In this document: positions 27,394 to 36,121 of the stretch, piece by piece | How positions within the stretch are numbered: the first letter of the stretch is position 1 | How the letters are laid out: the number at the start of each line of letters is the position of its first letter | NCBI RefSeq assembly: GCF_009711185.1 | Contig: NZ_WMIF01000006.1 | Location: 98,624 to 162,623 of the forward strand | Length of the DNA: 64,000 nt | Direction: 5' to 3' | DNA from: Paracoccus limosus | Lineage (GTDB): Bacteria > Pseudomonadota > Alphaproteobacteria > Rhodobacterales > Rhodobacteraceae | Translations under genes and position numbers: made by a program | The notes under the pieces: generated by a model | The model's input: only the letters and a program-made list of their open reading frames with translations | The model's database searches: none | Told to the model about the DNA's origin: nothing

Positions 27394-28335
27394 TCAGTGG
27401 GCCGGGCGGGCCCGCAACCGACCGGTCATGGCGGCAAGCCGGATGGCAAGGGTGCCGGCACGGGTCTGGCGATAAAGGCCCATCTCGCGCGCCAGCCGCA
27501 GGGCCGCCGGGCCCGGCAGGTGCAGCAGCCGCGAAAACTGCGCCAGCAAAGCCCGATTCTCGGGCGTCAGCAGAGGTGCGGCTTCGGTCAGGGCGGCCTC
27601 GTTGCGGGTGAGCCAGCCGGCAAAGCTGCCGTCAAACAGCATCGCGAAACGGGCGGCGCGCGCCGCCGTGGTGTCGTTGCGGCCCATGACGTTGCGCGGG
27701 TGCTGGCGATACAGCAGCACCTGCGCAGCATCGCGGTAAAGCGTCGCGCCCGCGCCCGACATCAGCTGATAGACCCACCAGTCATGCGCCACGACATCCC
27801 GGCGGATCGCTGCGGGGGCACCGGCTTGCAGCAGGGCCAGCGCCTGGGGGTTGGCCACCGTGGTATTGCCGGGCAAGCAGGCCTGAACCAGCGCGTTGCG
27901 AAAGCCGAACGGACCGGGAAAATGCGGTGCCGGGTTTAGTGGGCGCAGATCCTGATCGCAGATTGTGGTGCGCGCGGCATAGACCGCTGGCCCGTTCTGT
28001 CGGCCCAGCCAGTCCATGGCACGGCTCAGCTTGCCGGGGTGCCAGACGTCGTCCTGATCAGAAAAGGCAACCGGCCCCTCGGGGTCGACCTGCGTCAGCA
28101 GATGCAGGAAATTCGCCGTGGCGCCCCGGCGGGGGCCATCGATCACCTCAATCCGGCCGCGTGCCGGGCCTTGGGCGTAATGAGCCAGAATCTGGCCAGT
28201 ATCATCGCTGGAGCCGTCATCCGATACCAGCAGCCGCCAGTTGCGCCAGTCCTGCGCCAGAAAGCTGTCCAGCTGTGCGGGCAGGTAGCGGGCGCCGTTG
28301 TAGCTGGCCATCAGGATGGTAATCGGCGGGGTCAC
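27394..28335 (-). CDS. Family 2 glycosyltransferase (rhamnosyltransferase-like)
   Basis: GT-A fold glycosyltransferase of 313 residues. The N-terminus ITILMASYNGARYLPAQLDS, the metal-binding segment VAFSDQDDVWHPGKL, and the HDWWVYQLMSGAG acceptor-side motif match the GT2 group often annotated as alpha-L-rhamnosyltransferase or LPS/EPS sugar transferase. Sugar and acceptor are unknown. It is not next to other polysaccharide genes; it lies between pyrH (convergent) and fliL (same strand, 59 bases downstream of its start). That position could suggest surface glycan or flagellin modification, but this is speculation. Confidence 0.85.
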   Translation of the reverse strand: MTPPITILMASYNGARYLPAQLDSFLAQDWRNWRLLVSDDGSSDDTGQILAHYAQGPARGRIEVIDGPRRGATANFLHLLTQVDPEGPVAFSDQDDVWHPGKLSRAMDWLGRQNGPAVYAARTTICDQDLRPLNPAPHFPGPFGFRNALVQACLPGNTTVANPQALALLQAGAPAAIRRDVVAHDWWVYQLMSGAGATLYRDAAQVLLYRQHPRNVMGRNDTTAARAARFAMLFDGSFAGWLTRNEAALTEAAPLLTPENRALLAQFSRLLHLPGPAALRLAREMGLYRQTRAGTLAIRLAAMTGRLRARPAH

Positions 28336-28394
28336 GCTGCTTTCCCGAACAAAGTCGCCGAGCAGCTAGCGCGAACCGCCGCCGTTGGCCAGAG

Positions 28395-28949
28395 CTACTG
28401 GTCCTGACGCGCAAGGTCTTCGATCAGCACGCCGGAAATTTCGGGGCCGCCGGCCTTGCGCGCGGCTGCAAGCAGGGCGCTGCGCAAGGCGTCCATACTG
28501 GCGGTCGAGGTGAAGTTGCCGTCGAAGCCGCCGGTATTCGCCTGAATCATCAGCGCATTCAGCAGGGCGTCGCGCAGCCGGTGCTCTTGTGCCTCGATCT
28601 TGGCGCGGGATGCGGCGGGCATCTCGATGGTCAGCGACAACACCATTACCGCCGAAGTGCTGCCATTGCGCAGGATCGGCACGAAGAACTGGTCGGGGAA
28701 ATGGAACCAGTCCTCGGCACTGGCGGCATCCGTCTCGCCTTCCTTCTCGGCCGGTGCGGGTGTCGCCTCTGCGGCGGGTGCGGGGGTGGCCGCAACCTCG
28801 CCAGCCTCGGCCTTGGCCGGGGGCGTGGCGCCCCCATCGCCCTTGGCCGCAGCATCCGCCGGCGGGGCGCTGCCATGCAAGAGGTCGCCGCCAAAGGCAC
28901 CGCCCAGAAAGGCCAGAACCGGCAGGACCATCATCAGGATCTTTTTCAT
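28395..28949 (-). CDS. fliL: Flagellar basal-body protein FliL
   Basis: Single-pass inner-membrane protein of about 184 residues that stabilises stator-rotor interaction. The N-terminal helix KKILMMVLPVLAFLGGAFGG is followed by a long Ala/Pro/Glu linker (residues about 30-75) and the FliL/stomatin-like domain (DQFFVPILRNGSTSAVMVLS). The ATG at 28949 (MKKILMM) is preferred; the open frame upstream overlaps flgH. Last gene of the minus-strand flagellar operon. Confidence 0.87.
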   Translation of the reverse strand: MKKILMMVLPVLAFLGGAFGGDLLHGSAPPADAAAKGDGGATPPAKAEAGEVAATPAPAAEATPAPAEKEGETDAASAEDWFHFPDQFFVPILRNGSTSAVMVLSLTIEMPAASRAKIEAQEHRLRDALLNALMIQANTGGFDGNFTSTASMDALRSALLAAARKAGGPEISGVLIEDLARQDQ

Positions 28950-28959
28950 CGGGCGGTCC

Positions 28960-29712
28960 TCAATAGGGCAGCAGAATGTCGGCGACCTGCTGGCCATAGC
29001 GCGGCTGCTGCACGTCACTGACCTGACCCCGGCCACCATAGGAAATGCGGGCCCCGGCGATGCGGTCATAGGCGATCTCGTTGCGCCGGCCGATGTCCTG
29101 CGGGCGCACGAAGCCGCTGACGGTCAGCACCCGGATCTCGTAATTGACGCGGACCTCTTGCGTGCCCTCGATGCGCAGCACGCCGTTCGGCAGGCGCTCG
29201 ATCACGGTGGCGGCGACGCGCAGGGTGATCTTGTCCTTGCGGCTGATATTGCCGCTGCCCTTGAAGGTGGACGAGCCCTTGGCCTCGGCCAGCTCCTCCA
29301 TGCTGGCGCCGTCGGGCAGCATGTCGTCGATGCGCTGCGGCAGGCCGGCCATGGCCGGGATGCTGACCTTGTCCGAGGACGAACGGCTGCGCCCCGAGCT
29401 GTTCTGGATGCTGGCCTGATCGTTGATCTCGATCACCACGGTCAGGATGTCGCCGCGATCCGATGCACGGCGGTCGGCGACCAGCGAATTATGCGAGGTG
29501 GTCCAAAGCGAGGCGGCGCTGTCGGGGCGCTGGGGCAGGTACTGCGCCGAATAATCCGGCGTGGCCATGGCCTGAAATTCGGGCCCCTGTTCGGGCGCGC
29601 TCAGTTGCGGCACGCGGCCGACCTGACTGACGCGACCACAGGCCGAAAGCCCAAGCCCGGCGGCAAGGCAGCCCAAAAGCAGGAAGCAGGTGGCGGGCGC
29701 ATTCTTACGCAT
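28960..29712 (-). CDS. flgH: Flagellar L-ring lipoprotein
   Basis: Outer-membrane L-ring subunit, 250 residues. A lipoprotein signal ends in the lipobox LSAC (residues about 21-25). The mature part contains SLWTTSHNSLVADRRASDRGDI, a stretch typical of FlgH, and the C-terminal VSGFVRPQDI. flgA precedes it by 11 bases. The P-ring gene flgI is not in this cluster. Confidence 0.93.
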   Translation of the reverse strand: MRKNAPATCFLLLGCLAAGLGLSACGRVSQVGRVPQLSAPEQGPEFQAMATPDYSAQYLPQRPDSAASLWTTSHNSLVADRRASDRGDILTVVIEINDQASIQNSSGRSRSSSDKVSIPAMAGLPQRIDDMLPDGASMEELAEAKGSSTFKGSGNISRKDKITLRVAATVIERLPNGVLRIEGTQEVRVNYEIRVLTVSGFVRPQDIGRRNEIAYDRIAGARISYGGRGQVSDVQQPRYGQQVADILLPY

Positions 29713-29723
29713 ATGAAAATCCT

Positions 29724-30140
29724 TCAGTTTTCGCCAATAATCACGCTGCCGTCTGCGGCCACCCGGCCAGAGACGGTCACGCGTGAGCTGTTGTTCATGA
29801 CGCGGATGACCTGACCGATGCTGCCCGGACCCAGCGCGCGCCCCTCGGCCTCGATGCGCAGCGAGGTGCGTTCATAGGCGATGGTGACGATCTGGTTGCG
29901 CTCGACCAGAGTGGGCGCCGACAGGAAGGCCGCCTCGATAGGCCGCCCTTGCGAGACCATCATCCGCAATTGCTGGCCAATGACCTGGGCAGGATCGGCA
30001 ATGCCGCCGGCCTGACCCGCGACCAGAACCACGTCCGCCTCGGTCAGCAGGGTGCCGGCGCGCAGGGTATGGGCCGCGACTACCGCATCGGCCAGTGCGG
30101 GTGCGGGCAGCAGCAACAGGGCAAGGATCAACCGCATCAC
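29724..30140 (-). CDS. flgA: P-ring assembly chaperone FlgA, short form
   Basis: Periplasmic chaperone for P-ring (FlgI) assembly. The protein is only 138 residues: a signal peptide (LILALLLLPAPALADA) followed directly by the SAF-type C-terminal domain (HTLRAGTLLTEADVVLVA, then IRVMNNSSRVTVSGRV). Enteric FlgA is about 220 residues and has an extra N-terminal domain, which is absent here as in other alphaproteobacterial clusters. The ATG overlaps the flgG stop by four bases (ATGA). Confidence 0.87.
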   Translation of the reverse strand: MMRLILALLLLPAPALADAVVAAHTLRAGTLLTEADVVLVAGQAGGIADPAQVIGQQLRMMVSQGRPIEAAFLSAPTLVERNQIVTIAYERTSLRIEAEGRALGPGSIGQVIRVMNNSSRVTVSGRVAADGSVIIGEN

Positions 30141-30922
30141 CGCACCTGCACCGTCGCGCCCAGCATCTGGTCGGCGGCGCTGATCACCTTGGAGTTCAGC
30201 TCATAGCCGCGCTGCGCCTTGATCAGTTCGGTGATCTCGCGCACCGGGTCGACCGAGCTTTCCTCGAGATAGCCGGCGCGCAAGGTGCCCAGCCCGTCCT
30301 CGCCGGGGTTGGCGACCTGCGCCGGGCCCGAGGCGGTGGTTTCCAGAAACAGGTTCGAGCCGATCGCCTCGAGCCCCTTGGGGTTCACGAAGTTCGCAAG
30401 CGTGATCTGGCCCAGATTTTCGGGGGCGACCTGATCGTTGAAATAGGCAAAGACCTCGCCCGAGGCGCTGATCGAGATGCTTTTTGCCTCTTGCGGGATG
30501 GTGATGTCGGGCACCAGCGGATAGCCGTCCGAGGTCACGACCTGCCCCTCGGCCGAACGTTTCAGGCTGCCGTCGCGGGTATAGGCCGAGATCCCCGAGG
30601 GCATGGTGACCTCAAGATAGCCATTGCCCTCGATCGCGACATCCAGATCGCCATTGGTCTGGATGGGCGAGCCCTGACCCAGCATCACGGTGACCGAGGC
30701 CGGGCGCACGCCCAGACCCAACTGGACCCCGGCGGGCACCATGGCGCCCGTGGTCGCGGTCAGGGTGCCGGGGCGCGTCACCTGCTGATATTGCAGGTCG
30801 GCGAATTCGGCACGGCGGGGATTGTAGCCGGTGGTCGACATGTTGGCGAGGTTGTTCGAGATGACCTCGACGCGCATCTGCTGCGCGCTCATGCCGGTGG
30901 CGGCGATCTGCAGGGCCTTCAT
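30137..30922 (-). CDS. flgG: Flagellar distal rod protein
   Basis: Distal rod subunit, 261 residues. The family N-terminus KALQIAATGMSAQQMRVEVI and NNLANMSTTGYNPRRAEF, the internal IEGNGYLEVTMPSG and the C-terminal ELIKAQRGYELNSKVI are all present. Two neighbouring rod genes (flgF, flgG) are in their usual tandem order, with a 13-base gap. Confidence 0.95.
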   Translation of the reverse strand: MKALQIAATGMSAQQMRVEVISNNLANMSTTGYNPRRAEFADLQYQQVTRPGTLTATTGAMVPAGVQLGLGVRPASVTVMLGQGSPIQTNGDLDVAIEGNGYLEVTMPSGISAYTRDGSLKRSAEGQVVTSDGYPLVPDITIPQEAKSISISASGEVFAYFNDQVAPENLGQITLANFVNPKGLEAIGSNLFLETTASGPAQVANPGEDGLGTLRAGYLEESSVDPVREITELIKAQRGYELNSKVISAADQMLGATVQVR

Positions 30923-30935
30923 GGCGTGGTTCCTT

Positions 30936-31652
30936 TCATCGCGTCAGCGAGGTGATGGCCTGTCGGATGCGCTGGTCTTCCTGATCCAGGAAGGATTGGC
31001 CCAGTTCATAGGCGCGCTGGACCTCGATCATGCGGGCGATCTCGGTCACGGGGTTGACGTTGGAGTCCTCGATGAAGCCCTGGCGGACCTTGGCGTCATC
31101 CATCGGCTCGGGCGCGGCACCGGCATCAAAGAGCGTGCCGGCGACATGGCGCAGATCGGCGGGGTCGGGATTGGCGAATACCCCCACCTTGCCCAGGGCC
31201 TGACCATCGGCCGAAACGGTGCCGTCCGCGCCGATGCCGACGCTGCGGGTGCCGGGCGGGATCACGATGGGCGCCTGCCCATCGTCCAGCAGCTGATAGC
31301 CGTCGGGGTTGACGATCTCGCCCTCGGCATTGGTCTGGAAGGCGCCGGCGCGGGTCAGGCGGTTGCCCTGCGGCGTCTGCACCATGAAAAAGCCGTCGCC
31401 CTCGATCGCCAGATCATAGGTGCCGTTGGTCATGGTCATGCCGCCCTGTTCAAGGTCGATCATGCGGCCACGGGTATTGGCCATGGCCAGCGTTTCGCCC
31501 CTTCCGTCCAGTGGCACCATATATTCGGAAAACAGCACGCCCTCGCGGCGGAAGCCGGTGGTATTGGCGTTGGCCATGTTGTTGGCGATGGCGCGCATTT
31601 CGCGCATCAGGCCCGATTGCCGGGTCAGCGAGGCATAGATCGCGTTATCCAT
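30936..31652 (-). CDS. flgF: Flagellar proximal rod protein FlgF
   Basis: Rod subunit of 238 residues with the flagellar rod/hook N-terminal motif (AIANNMANANTTGFRREGV) and C-terminal helix (EIARMIEVQRAYELGQSFL). The D1 region includes IEGDGFFMVQTPQGNRLTRAG, as in FlgF/FlgG proteins. It is distinguished from FlgG by length and order. Confidence 0.93.
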   Translation of the reverse strand: MDNAIYASLTRQSGLMREMRAIANNMANANTTGFRREGVLFSEYMVPLDGRGETLAMANTRGRMIDLEQGGMTMTNGTYDLAIEGDGFFMVQTPQGNRLTRAGAFQTNAEGEIVNPDGYQLLDDGQAPIVIPPGTRSVGIGADGTVSADGQALGKVGVFANPDPADLRHVAGTLFDAGAAPEPMDDAKVRQGFIEDSNVNPVTEIARMIEVQRAYELGQSFLDQEDQRIRQAITSLTR

Positions 31653-31655
31653 GGC

Positions 31656-31922
31656 CTAGGACCCCGCGATCATCGGGATCAACTGGTCGGTAAAGAACCC
31701 GGCCAGAGCGGCGGTCATGAAGCTCATGCTGACCCAAAGCACCACCAGCATCAGCCCGATCTTCGGCACAAAGGTCAGCGTCATTTCCTGCACCGAGGTC
31801 AGCGCCTGAAACAGGCCGATGACCACACCGACCACCAGCGCCACCGCCAGCATCGGTGCCGACATGCGCACGGCGATCCACAGCGCCTGCCGGGTGATGT
31901 CAAAGATCAGGTTCTCGTCCAT
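31656..31922 (-). CDS. fliQ: Flagellar type III export protein FliQ
   Basis: Small export-gate subunit of 88 residues with two membrane helices: APMLAVALVVGVVIGLFQAL and FVPKIGLMLVVLWVSMSFMT. It sits between fliE and flgF, three bases from flgF. The other export gate genes (fliP, fliR, flhA, flhB) are not in the window. Confidence 0.93.
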   Translation of the reverse strand: MDENLIFDITRQALWIAVRMSAPMLAVALVVGVVIGLFQALTSVQEMTLTFVPKIGLMLVVLWVSMSFMTAALAGFFTDQLIPMIAGS

Positions 31923-31928
31923 GGTGGA

Positions 31929-32210
31929 TCAGACCGGCATCCGCAGGATTTCCTGATAGGCTTCGACCACCTTGTCGCGGATGGCGACGGCGGTCTCCAA
32001 CGCGACCTCGGCCTGGGCGATGCTTTGCACCAGCTCGTGCGTATCGGTCTTGCCGGTCATGGCGCCGGTGGCGGACAGGTCGACCTGATCCATCACCTTG
32101 GCGAAATCGGCAGCGGCCGAAGTGATGCCCGAGGGGGCGCCCCCTTCGGCCGGTGCGATGGCGGGGCGGGCGCGGTCATAGGCGGTTGCGGCAAGTGTCG
32201 AAGCGATCAT
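31929..32210 (-). CDS. fliE: Flagellar hook-basal body complex protein FliE
   Basis: MS-ring/rod adaptor, 93 residues. The C-terminal helix is typical: LVQSIAQAEVALETAVAIRD then KVVEAYQEILRMPV. The N-terminus is short and Ala-rich. Its position after flgB-flgC is the usual flgBC-fliE order. Confidence 0.93.
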   Translation of the reverse strand: MIASTLAATAYDRARPAIAPAEGGAPSGITSAAADFAKVMDQVDLSATGAMTGKTDTHELVQSIAQAEVALETAVAIRDKVVEAYQEILRMPV

Positions 32211-32220
32211 GGCGGTTTTC

Positions 32221-32622
32221 CTAGCGGCGGATCAGATCCAGCAGCGCGCTGCTCATCTGGCGGGATTGTTCAAAGACGCGCAGGTTGGCCTCGTAGCTGC
32301 GGCTGGCCTCGCGCGCGTCGGCGACCTCGACCACCAGATCGACGTTCGAGCCGGCAAAATAGCCGTTCTCGTCAGCCATCGGGTTCGAGGGGTCATAGAC
32401 CTGCGGCAGCTCGGACTTGTCGAGGCGGGTCGGGCTGGTGGTGACGGCGCCGGTCTGGCGGCCGAAATCCATCTGCTGCTGAAAGGACACCAGCTTGCGC
32501 CGATAGCCGGGCGTATCGACGTTGGCGATGTTTTCAGAGACGTGGCGCAGGCGGATGGCCTGGGCGCGCATCCCCGAGGCGGCCATGTCGGCGGCGGAAA
32601 GCTCTGCCATGGCCGGCCTCAC
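32221..32622 (-). CDS. flgC: Flagellar proximal rod protein FlgC
   Basis: Rod protein of 133 residues. The N-terminal rod motif MRAQAIRLRHVSENIANVDT and PGYRRKLVSF is followed by the C-terminal EVADAREASRSYEANLRVFE helix. The ATG overlaps the flgB stop (ATGA), indicating coupled translation. Confidence 0.94.
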   Translation of the reverse strand: MRPAMAELSAADMAASGMRAQAIRLRHVSENIANVDTPGYRRKLVSFQQQMDFGRQTGAVTTSPTRLDKSELPQVYDPSNPMADENGYFAGSNVDLVVEVADAREASRSYEANLRVFEQSRQMSSALLDLIRR

Positions 32623-33005
32623 GCCCTGCGGCCAAGGCTGGTGCGGATCAGCGACAAGGACGAGCGCGTGACCGCGACGGCGATGTCGAATTCCTTGCGC
32701 GCCTGAGCGGTGCGGATCATCTCATCCTCGATCGAGACGGTATTGCCATTGGGCGAGGGCTCGCCCCCTGCATCCAGCGGGCGGTCATCGCCGCCCCAGC
32801 TTACCCCGGTGGCATGGCCGGGCCGCGTCGCGCGCAGCGCTGTCGCGGGCTGCGAGCGATAGGTTTCGGCAAAGCGGCCCAGATCGCGCGAGCGAAAGCC
32901 CGGCGTATCGGCATTGGCCACGTTCTGCGCGATCAGCTTTTGTCGTTCCGAGGCATGGGCGGTCAGCGAACTGGCCATGCGCAGCGTATCGATCCGGTCA
33001 AACAT
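32619..33005 (-). CDS. flgB: Flagellar proximal rod protein FlgB
   Basis: Rod protein of 128 residues and first gene of the minus-strand operon. The SERQKLIAQNVANADTPGFR motif and C-terminal helix ARKEFDIAVAVTRSSLSLIR match FlgB. The start ATG at 33005 is 97 bases from the divergent fliI. The gap is AT-richer than its surroundings and contains GTCTTAACTCTAACAAG, which I could not match to a full CtrA site. Confidence 0.94.
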   Translation of the reverse strand: MFDRIDTLRMASSLTAHASERQKLIAQNVANADTPGFRSRDLGRFAETYRSQPATALRATRPGHATGVSWGGDDRPLDAGGEPSPNGNTVSIEDEMIRTAQARKEFDIAVAVTRSSLSLIRTSLGRRA

Positions 33006-33102
33006 CGAGGCTTCTCCTCAGTTCCGATAACCGGGTCTTAACTCTAACAAGTTTAGAAATGGTTTCGCGGCACATCCTCAGGGTGAAAATCGGAGACCGG
33101 CG

Positions 33103-34422
33103 ATGGATAAAATGCGATCGATCACAGCGCGGATACAGCGGATCCGGCCCGCGCGCTATTTCGGCCGGGTCAGGGCGATCCAGGCCGGGCTGATCCTTGT
33201 CGAAGGGTTGAATGCCCATGCCTCTCTGGGCGACCGCGTCGAATTTTCAATGCCTTGCGGCGCGACCTTGGCGGGCGAGGTTGTCTCGCTTGCGCCGGGT
33301 GTGGCGGCGATCCTGCCCGAGGGGCCGGCAGAGGGGCTGTCCATCGGCTGCGAGGCCGAGCTGCTGTTTGCGCCGCGCCTTGCTCCGGCCAACAGCTGGA
33401 TCGGCCGAATCATCGATCCCTTGGGCCGGCCGCTTGATGGCCGGCCGCTGGCCGCCGGGGCCGAGGAGCGGGCGTTCCGAAACCCGCCGCCGCCGGCCGC
33501 ATTACGCAACCGATTGGGGCGGCGGCTCGATACCGGGCTTGCCGTGTTCGACACCATCCTGCCCTTGGTGCGCGGCCAGCGCATGGGCCTGTTCGCGGGC
33601 TCGGGCGTGGGCAAATCCACGCTGCTTTCGGCGCTGGCCAAGGGCGTCGATGCCGATGTGGTGGTGATCGGCCTGATCGGCGAGCGGGGCCGAGAGCTGC
33701 GTGAATTCGTCGAGGAAACGCTGGGTGCTGCGGGGATGGCGCGCGCGGTGGTGGTGGCGGCGACCTCGGACCAGTCGCCGCTGATGCGGCGACGCTGCGC
33801 ATGGGCCGCGATGACCGTGGCCGAGCATTTCCGCGATCAGGGCCGGCACGTGCTGTTTCTGGCCGATTCGATCACCCGCTTTGCCGAAGCCCATCGCGAA
33901 ATCGCATTGGCGGCGGGCGAAAGCCCCAGCTATCGCGGCTTTCCGCCCTCGGTCTCGCATCTGATCATGTCGCTGGCGGAACGTTCGGGGCCGGGACCGC
34001 AGGGGGCGGGCGACATGACGGCGGTTTTCAGCGTGCTGGTCGCGGGTTCGGACATGGAGGAGCCGGTCGCCGATATCCTGCGCGGCGTGCTGGACGGGCA
34101 TGTGGTTCTTGACCGCGCCATCGCCGAGCGGGGGCGCTTTCCGGCGGTCGATGTGCTGCGTTCGGTTTCGCGCTCGCTGCCCCATGCCGCCAGCACCGGC
34201 GAAAATGCGCTGATCGCCAAAGCCCGTGCAATGCTGGGGATTTATGCGGAATCCGAGCTGATGATCCGCGCCGGACTCTATGCGCAGGGCTCGGATCCGA
34301 AACTGGACGAGGCCGTGCGGATCTTCCCGGCGCTGGATGCGTTCTTTACCCGAGAGAGCCCCGGCGCAAGGCAAAGTTTTGCCCTTCTGGCCGAGGCATT
34401 GAACATGGCGCCGCCGCGCTAA
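33103..34422 (+). CDS. fliI: Flagellar export ATPase
   Basis: Hexameric ATPase that energises flagellar type III export, 439 residues. Walker A is GLFAGSGVGKSTLLSALAKG, followed by GLIGERGRELREF. Walker B is in VLFLADSITRFAEAHREIAL, and the FliI-specific GESPSYRGFPPSVSHLI is present. The start is ATG at 33103 after GGAGACCGGCG. fliI is divergent from the flgB operon and is followed by no fliJ, which may be encoded elsewhere or too diverged to see. Confidence 0.93.
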   Translation: MDKMRSITARIQRIRPARYFGRVRAIQAGLILVEGLNAHASLGDRVEFSMPCGATLAGEVVSLAPGVAAILPEGPAEGLSIGCEAELLFAPRLAPANSWIGRIIDPLGRPLDGRPLAAGAEERAFRNPPPPAALRNRLGRRLDTGLAVFDTILPLVRGQRMGLFAGSGVGKSTLLSALAKGVDADVVVIGLIGERGRELREFVEETLGAAGMARAVVVAATSDQSPLMRRRCAWAAMTVAEHFRDQGRHVLFLADSITRFAEAHREIALAAGESPSYRGFPPSVSHLIMSLAERSGPGPQGAGDMTAVFSVLVAGSDMEEPVADILRGVLDGHVVLDRAIAERGRFPAVDVLRSVSRSLPHAASTGENALIAKARAMLGIYAESELMIRAGLYAQGSDPKLDEAVRIFPALDAFFTRESPGARQSFALLAEALNMAPPR

Positions 34423-34460
34423 GGCGCAGCGCTGCCGGATGGGACGAAAGGGAGAAGGCC

Positions 34461-34502
34461 ATGACCGACCACGCCAACGCACCGATGGGTGCCCGTTGCT
34501 GA
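34461..34502 (+). CDS. Possible 13-codon leader peptide or small ORF
   Basis: An ATG with a good ribosome-binding site (AAAGGGAGAAGGCC) opens a 13-codon frame, MTDHANAPMGARC, that stops 26 bases before the Crp/Fnr gene. It could be a translated leader affecting the downstream gene, or a chance frame. No attenuator hairpin was seen. Confidence 0.3.
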   Translation: MTDHANAPMGARC

Positions 34503-34528
34503 CCGCCCCCCTGTGACCGGAGGCCGGC

Positions 34529-35260
34529 ATGGCGATCACCGAATATTTCGTCCGCTACCTGCAACGTCGCGACCAGCTGTCCGCCGAAGACATCGACCGG
34601 CTGCGCGCGACGCCGACCACACATGAAAGCTTTGGCCCCGGCGAGATCATCGTGCCGCAGGGGCGCATGGCCACGCGCAGCTGCATGATGCTGCGCGGCA
34701 TGTCGGCGCGCCAGCACCGCAATGCCGCCCGCCCCGAGGAGCGCGTCATCACCGCCCTGCATGTGCCGGGCGATTTCGTCGATCTGCACGGTTTCGTGCT
34801 GGCGGGGTTGGAACATGATGTGGTCTCGATGGGGCGCTCCGAAGTGGAATTCGTGGGCCATGATGAACTGCGCGAGATCACCGCCCATTTTCCGCATCTG
34901 ACGCGGCTTTTGTGGATGTCCACGGTGATCGACGCGGCCATTCACCGGCAATGGCTGGTGGCATCGGCCTCGTTGCGGTCCAGCGCGCATCTGGCGCATC
35001 TGCTGTGCGAGATCTACACCCGGCTGGCAACGGTCGGGGCGGCGCAGAACCATGTCTTTACGCTGCCGCTGCTGCAAAAAGAACTGGCCGATATCCTTGG
35101 CTATACGCCGATCCACATCAACCGCGCCGTGCGCGACCTGCGCGCCAGCGGCCTGCTGCGCTGGACCGGGCAAGAGGTCGAGATCCTCGACTGGCCGCGT
35201 CTGGTCAGATTTGCTCGCTTTCGCCCCGAATATCTGGAGCTGGAGCAGGCCAGCCGCTGA
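34529..35260 (+). CDS. Crp/Fnr-family transcriptional regulator
   Basis: Regulator of 243 residues with an N-terminal cyclic-nucleotide-like beta-roll (about 20-120) and a C-terminal winged helix. The recognition helix region is LLQKELADILGYTPIHINRA followed by VRDLRASGLL. The FNR iron-sulfur cysteine set is missing, and no FixK-type motif is obvious, so oxygen sensing by a cluster is unlikely. The beta-roll lacks the full cAMP-binding signature (GDFVDLHGFVLAG is a partial match). It follows fliI in the same direction after 106 bases; an effect on flagellar genes is possible but only by proximity. Confidence 0.87.
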   Translation: MAITEYFVRYLQRRDQLSAEDIDRLRATPTTHESFGPGEIIVPQGRMATRSCMMLRGMSARQHRNAARPEERVITALHVPGDFVDLHGFVLAGLEHDVVSMGRSEVEFVGHDELREITAHFPHLTRLLWMSTVIDAAIHRQWLVASASLRSSAHLAHLLCEIYTRLATVGAAQNHVFTLPLLQKELADILGYTPIHINRAVRDLRASGLLRWTGQEVEILDWPRLVRFARFRPEYLELEQASR

Positions 35261-35266
35261 GCCGGC

Positions 35267-36121
35267 CTATTGGCACAGCCGCCAGCCGTTCCGGCGCGCC
35301 TTGATGTCCAGATGCAGGTGGTTGTCATGGGCGGCATTGGCGCCGGGTCCCAGAACAGTGGTGAAATGCAGGCAGGCCGCGCCGCGGATGGCGCGCTGGA
35401 AGGCCTCGGCCATGTCGCCGCTGTCCTCGCGCGGCGCGATCTCCAGCCGGCTGCCATCCTGAAAGCGCAGGGCGGCGACGTCAAAGGCATTGCCGAACGC
35501 ATGTTCCGACAGCTTTTCTCCGGCATTGCCGACGGTCTGGCGGCATTGATAGGTCGTGCCCGGCTCGATTGCCGCAAGGCGCGGCTGGCCGGGCAAGAGG
35601 TCGGCTGCGGGGCGGACGAAATCGCCCAGCCAATGCGCCAGATGCCATGCGGTTTCGCAACGCATCACCGCGCCGCCGGGGATCTCGACCCCCGGCAGGG
35701 GCGCGCGCAACATGATCGGCCGGGCGATGCCGCAATCGCGCTGGTCGGGATCGGTGACGGCGGGAAGTTCGCTGTAATCGGCGCCCATCAGGCTGAGATC
35801 CAGCAGGCAGGCGGAATAGTGGAAGTCGTCTTCGCGCAGGGCTTCGAACTGCGGGGGGCCGGGCGGTTCGGCGGGAGTAGTTGCGGCCTTGGGGGCGGTG
35901 GGTTCGCCTTGCGGGGCGGCTTTGTCGGCGGATGCTCCGGTGAGAGGATCGGCTGGGGCGGCTGGCCGCGCCTCGGGCGGTTTTGCCTCGGCGTGAGTTT
36001 CGGGGCGCGCTTCGGGTCTGGTGCTGGGGGCGTGATCAACCTCGGGGCGCGGCGCAGGCGGGGCCTGCGCCAAGGCCGGCAAGGCGGCCATGATCAGCAG
36101 CCCGGCAAGGCCCCCGCGCAT
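35267..36121 (-). CDS. Extensin-like family (PF06904-type) secreted protein
   Basis: Secreted or periplasmic protein of 284 residues. The signal peptide GLAGLLIMAALPALAQA precedes a Pro/Ala/Glu-rich disordered segment to about residue 95. The extensin-like C-terminal domain has four or more cysteines and the zinc-peptidase-like triad SEHAFGNAFDVAAL and DNHLHLDIK, similar to MepA-like peptidoglycan endopeptidases. It abuts the L,D-transpeptidase gene (stop 36122, start 36121), so the two cell-wall genes form a pair. Confidence 0.83.
   Translation of the reverse strand: MRGGLAGLLIMAALPALAQAPPAPRPEVDHAPSTRPEARPETHAEAKPPEARPAAPADPLTGASADKAAPQGEPTAPKAATTPAEPPGPPQFEALREDDFHYSACLLDLSLMGADYSELPAVTDPDQRDCGIARPIMLRAPLPGVEIPGGAVMRCETAWHLAHWLGDFVRPAADLLPGQPRLAAIEPGTTYQCRQTVGNAGEKLSEHAFGNAFDVAALRFQDGSRLEIAPREDSGDMAEAFQRAIRGAACLHFTTVLGPGANAAHDNHLHLDIKARRNGWRLCQ

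Noticed and set aside
33020..33060. Possible full CtrA site between flgB and fliI
   Set aside because: GTCTTAACTCTAACAAG has one TTAA but no second TTAA at the required 7-base spacing and no TTAACCAT.
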